Made by a program: the position numbers and the translations under genes. The notes beneath the pieces were generated by a model. It ran no database searches and was not told the origin of the DNA. It worked only from the letters and a program-made list of their open reading frames with translations. Below, in pieces: positions 12,028-12,564 of a stretch of 12,564 nucleotides of DNA. Origin of the DNA: Nitrospirota bacterium (lineage in GTDB: Bacteria; Nitrospirota; Nitrospiria; Nitrospirales; UBA8639); the NCBI GenBank assembly GCA_029879555.1, contig JAOUQB010000034.1, positions 1 through 12,564 of the forward strand. The letters are read 5' to 3'. The stretch's first letter is position 1. Each line of letters begins with the position of its first letter.

Positions 12028-12564
12028 ATGCAAAATTTTTGGAACAGAGTCGACAAAAAAACTCACGTGGGTCCGACCGCCTCTCAAGCCACCGTTCGCA
12101 AAAGAAGACAACCAGCCAGGAGCGTGGGAAGGCGGGCAGGGAGTAAGGCCAAGTCCCTACTCGTGTTGGGAGCTGTTATCGCTTCTATGATCATGCAGGC
12201 CCCGGCCGGATATTCTCAAAAACCCACCCTAGCCTCCTTCCCCTCGACACCCGAGAACCAAGCGGCCACCAACCCATTGGGCAGAAACCTAGAGCAAGCC
12301 AGTCAACACAGAGCAAGCATGAAATCAAGCGTCCCACTTCTGAGCTCTGGGCAAAAGGGAATTCCCCCCTCACCTCGCATCAAAAACCTGGCTCGCCTGC
12401 CCTTGAGTTTTGAAGCCAATAAGGGCCAGGTGGATGAACGGGTGAAATATCTCGCACGAGGCAAAGGCTACACCCTCTTCCTCACCGAGACCGAAGCGGT
12501 CTTATCGCAGCGCAGCGCAGGGAGTGAAAAGTTAGAAGTGAAAAGTGAAATGGAAAAACTTACA
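12028..12564 (+). CDS. SBBP/beta-propeller-repeat exported protein, N-terminal part (runs off the window)
   Basis: The frame opens at ATG 12028, 7 nt after GAAGAGG, and stays open for 179 codons to the window edge. Residues 1-43 are basic (MQNFWNRVDKK, then VRKRRQPARS and RRAGSKAK). Residues 43-56 are hydrophobic (SLLVLGAVIASMIM), followed by QAPAGYSQ, a likely signal-peptide cleavage region. Residues 65-120 are Ser/Pro/Asn-rich linker. From residue 124, LPLSFEANKGQVDERVKYLA and GKGYTLFLTETEAVLS match the conserved N-terminal domain of SBBP repeat proteins, which are large, secreted or surface-associated beta-propeller proteins. The unusually long n-region is odd. The translated tail KLEVKSEMEKL comes from a purine-rich near-repeat of AGTGAAAAGT. 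Full length and repeat number cannot be seen. Confidence 0.75.
   Translation, partial: MQNFWNRVDKKTHVGPTASQATVRKRRQPARSVGRRAGSKAKSLLVLGAVIASMIMQAPAGYSQKPTLASFPSTPENQAATNPLGRNLEQASQHRASMKSSVPLLSSGQKGIPPSPRIKNLARLPLSFEANKGQVDERVKYLARGKGYTLFLTETEAVLSQRSAGSEKLEVKSEMEKLT

Overview
The window looks like a chromosomal segment of a Nitrospira-type bacterium (phylum Nitrospirota). This is an inference. It rests mainly on a five-gene 2-oxoacid:ferredoxin oxidoreductase cluster of the Hydrogenobacter/Nitrospira type, in which a small 'CO dehydrogenase beta subunit family' protein precedes the alpha, beta, gamma and ferredoxin subunits. The moderate base composition and the palindromic intergenic repeats fit, but no 16S rRNA or other phylogenetic marker is present.

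Layout. (1) 64-888, minus: a CysQ-type 3'(2'),5'-bisphosphate nucleotidase, divergent from a small membrane protein (1000-1479). (2) 1499-5770: a consensus-like promoter, a ~190-nt leader, and porE-porA-porB-porG-porD on the plus strand, closed by a strong intrinsic terminator. This enzyme links acetyl-CoA or succinyl-CoA to pyruvate or 2-oxoglutarate through reduced ferredoxin, as in the reductive TCA cycle. (3) 5836-6308: a small unknown acidic protein, then tRNA-Asn(GTT) with its own promoter and terminator. (4) 6336-7553: a 736-bp IS1595-family insertion with clear terminal inverted repeats. Its transposase frame carries a premature TGA. A small minus-strand ORF lies on its left. On its right is the 3' end of an EgtD-like methyltransferase whose 5' part is absent, and no target duplication is visible. 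(5) 7879-9722: a Crp-family regulator followed by a class II cyclic-nucleotide phosphodiesterase. Between them sit two perfect GTGA-N6-TCAC dyads, the second abutting the -35 of a good promoter. This is the most interesting part of the window: an apparent cyclic-nucleotide sensing and degrading circuit. (6) 9723-10251: intergenic palindromic repeats. (7) 10252-10488, minus: a Phd/YefM antitoxin with no recognisable toxin. (8) 10489-12027: about 1.5 kb without a recognisable gene, containing three copies of the dyad TGTATCT-N5-GATAAC. (9) 12028 to the end: the start of an exported SBBP/beta-propeller-repeat protein, cut by the window edge.

Functionally, the left half is core carbon metabolism with clean operon structure. 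The right half is accessory: an insertion sequence, gene remnants, an orphan antitoxin, repeats and a large surface or secreted protein, with the Crp/phosphodiesterase pair as a regulatory island between them.
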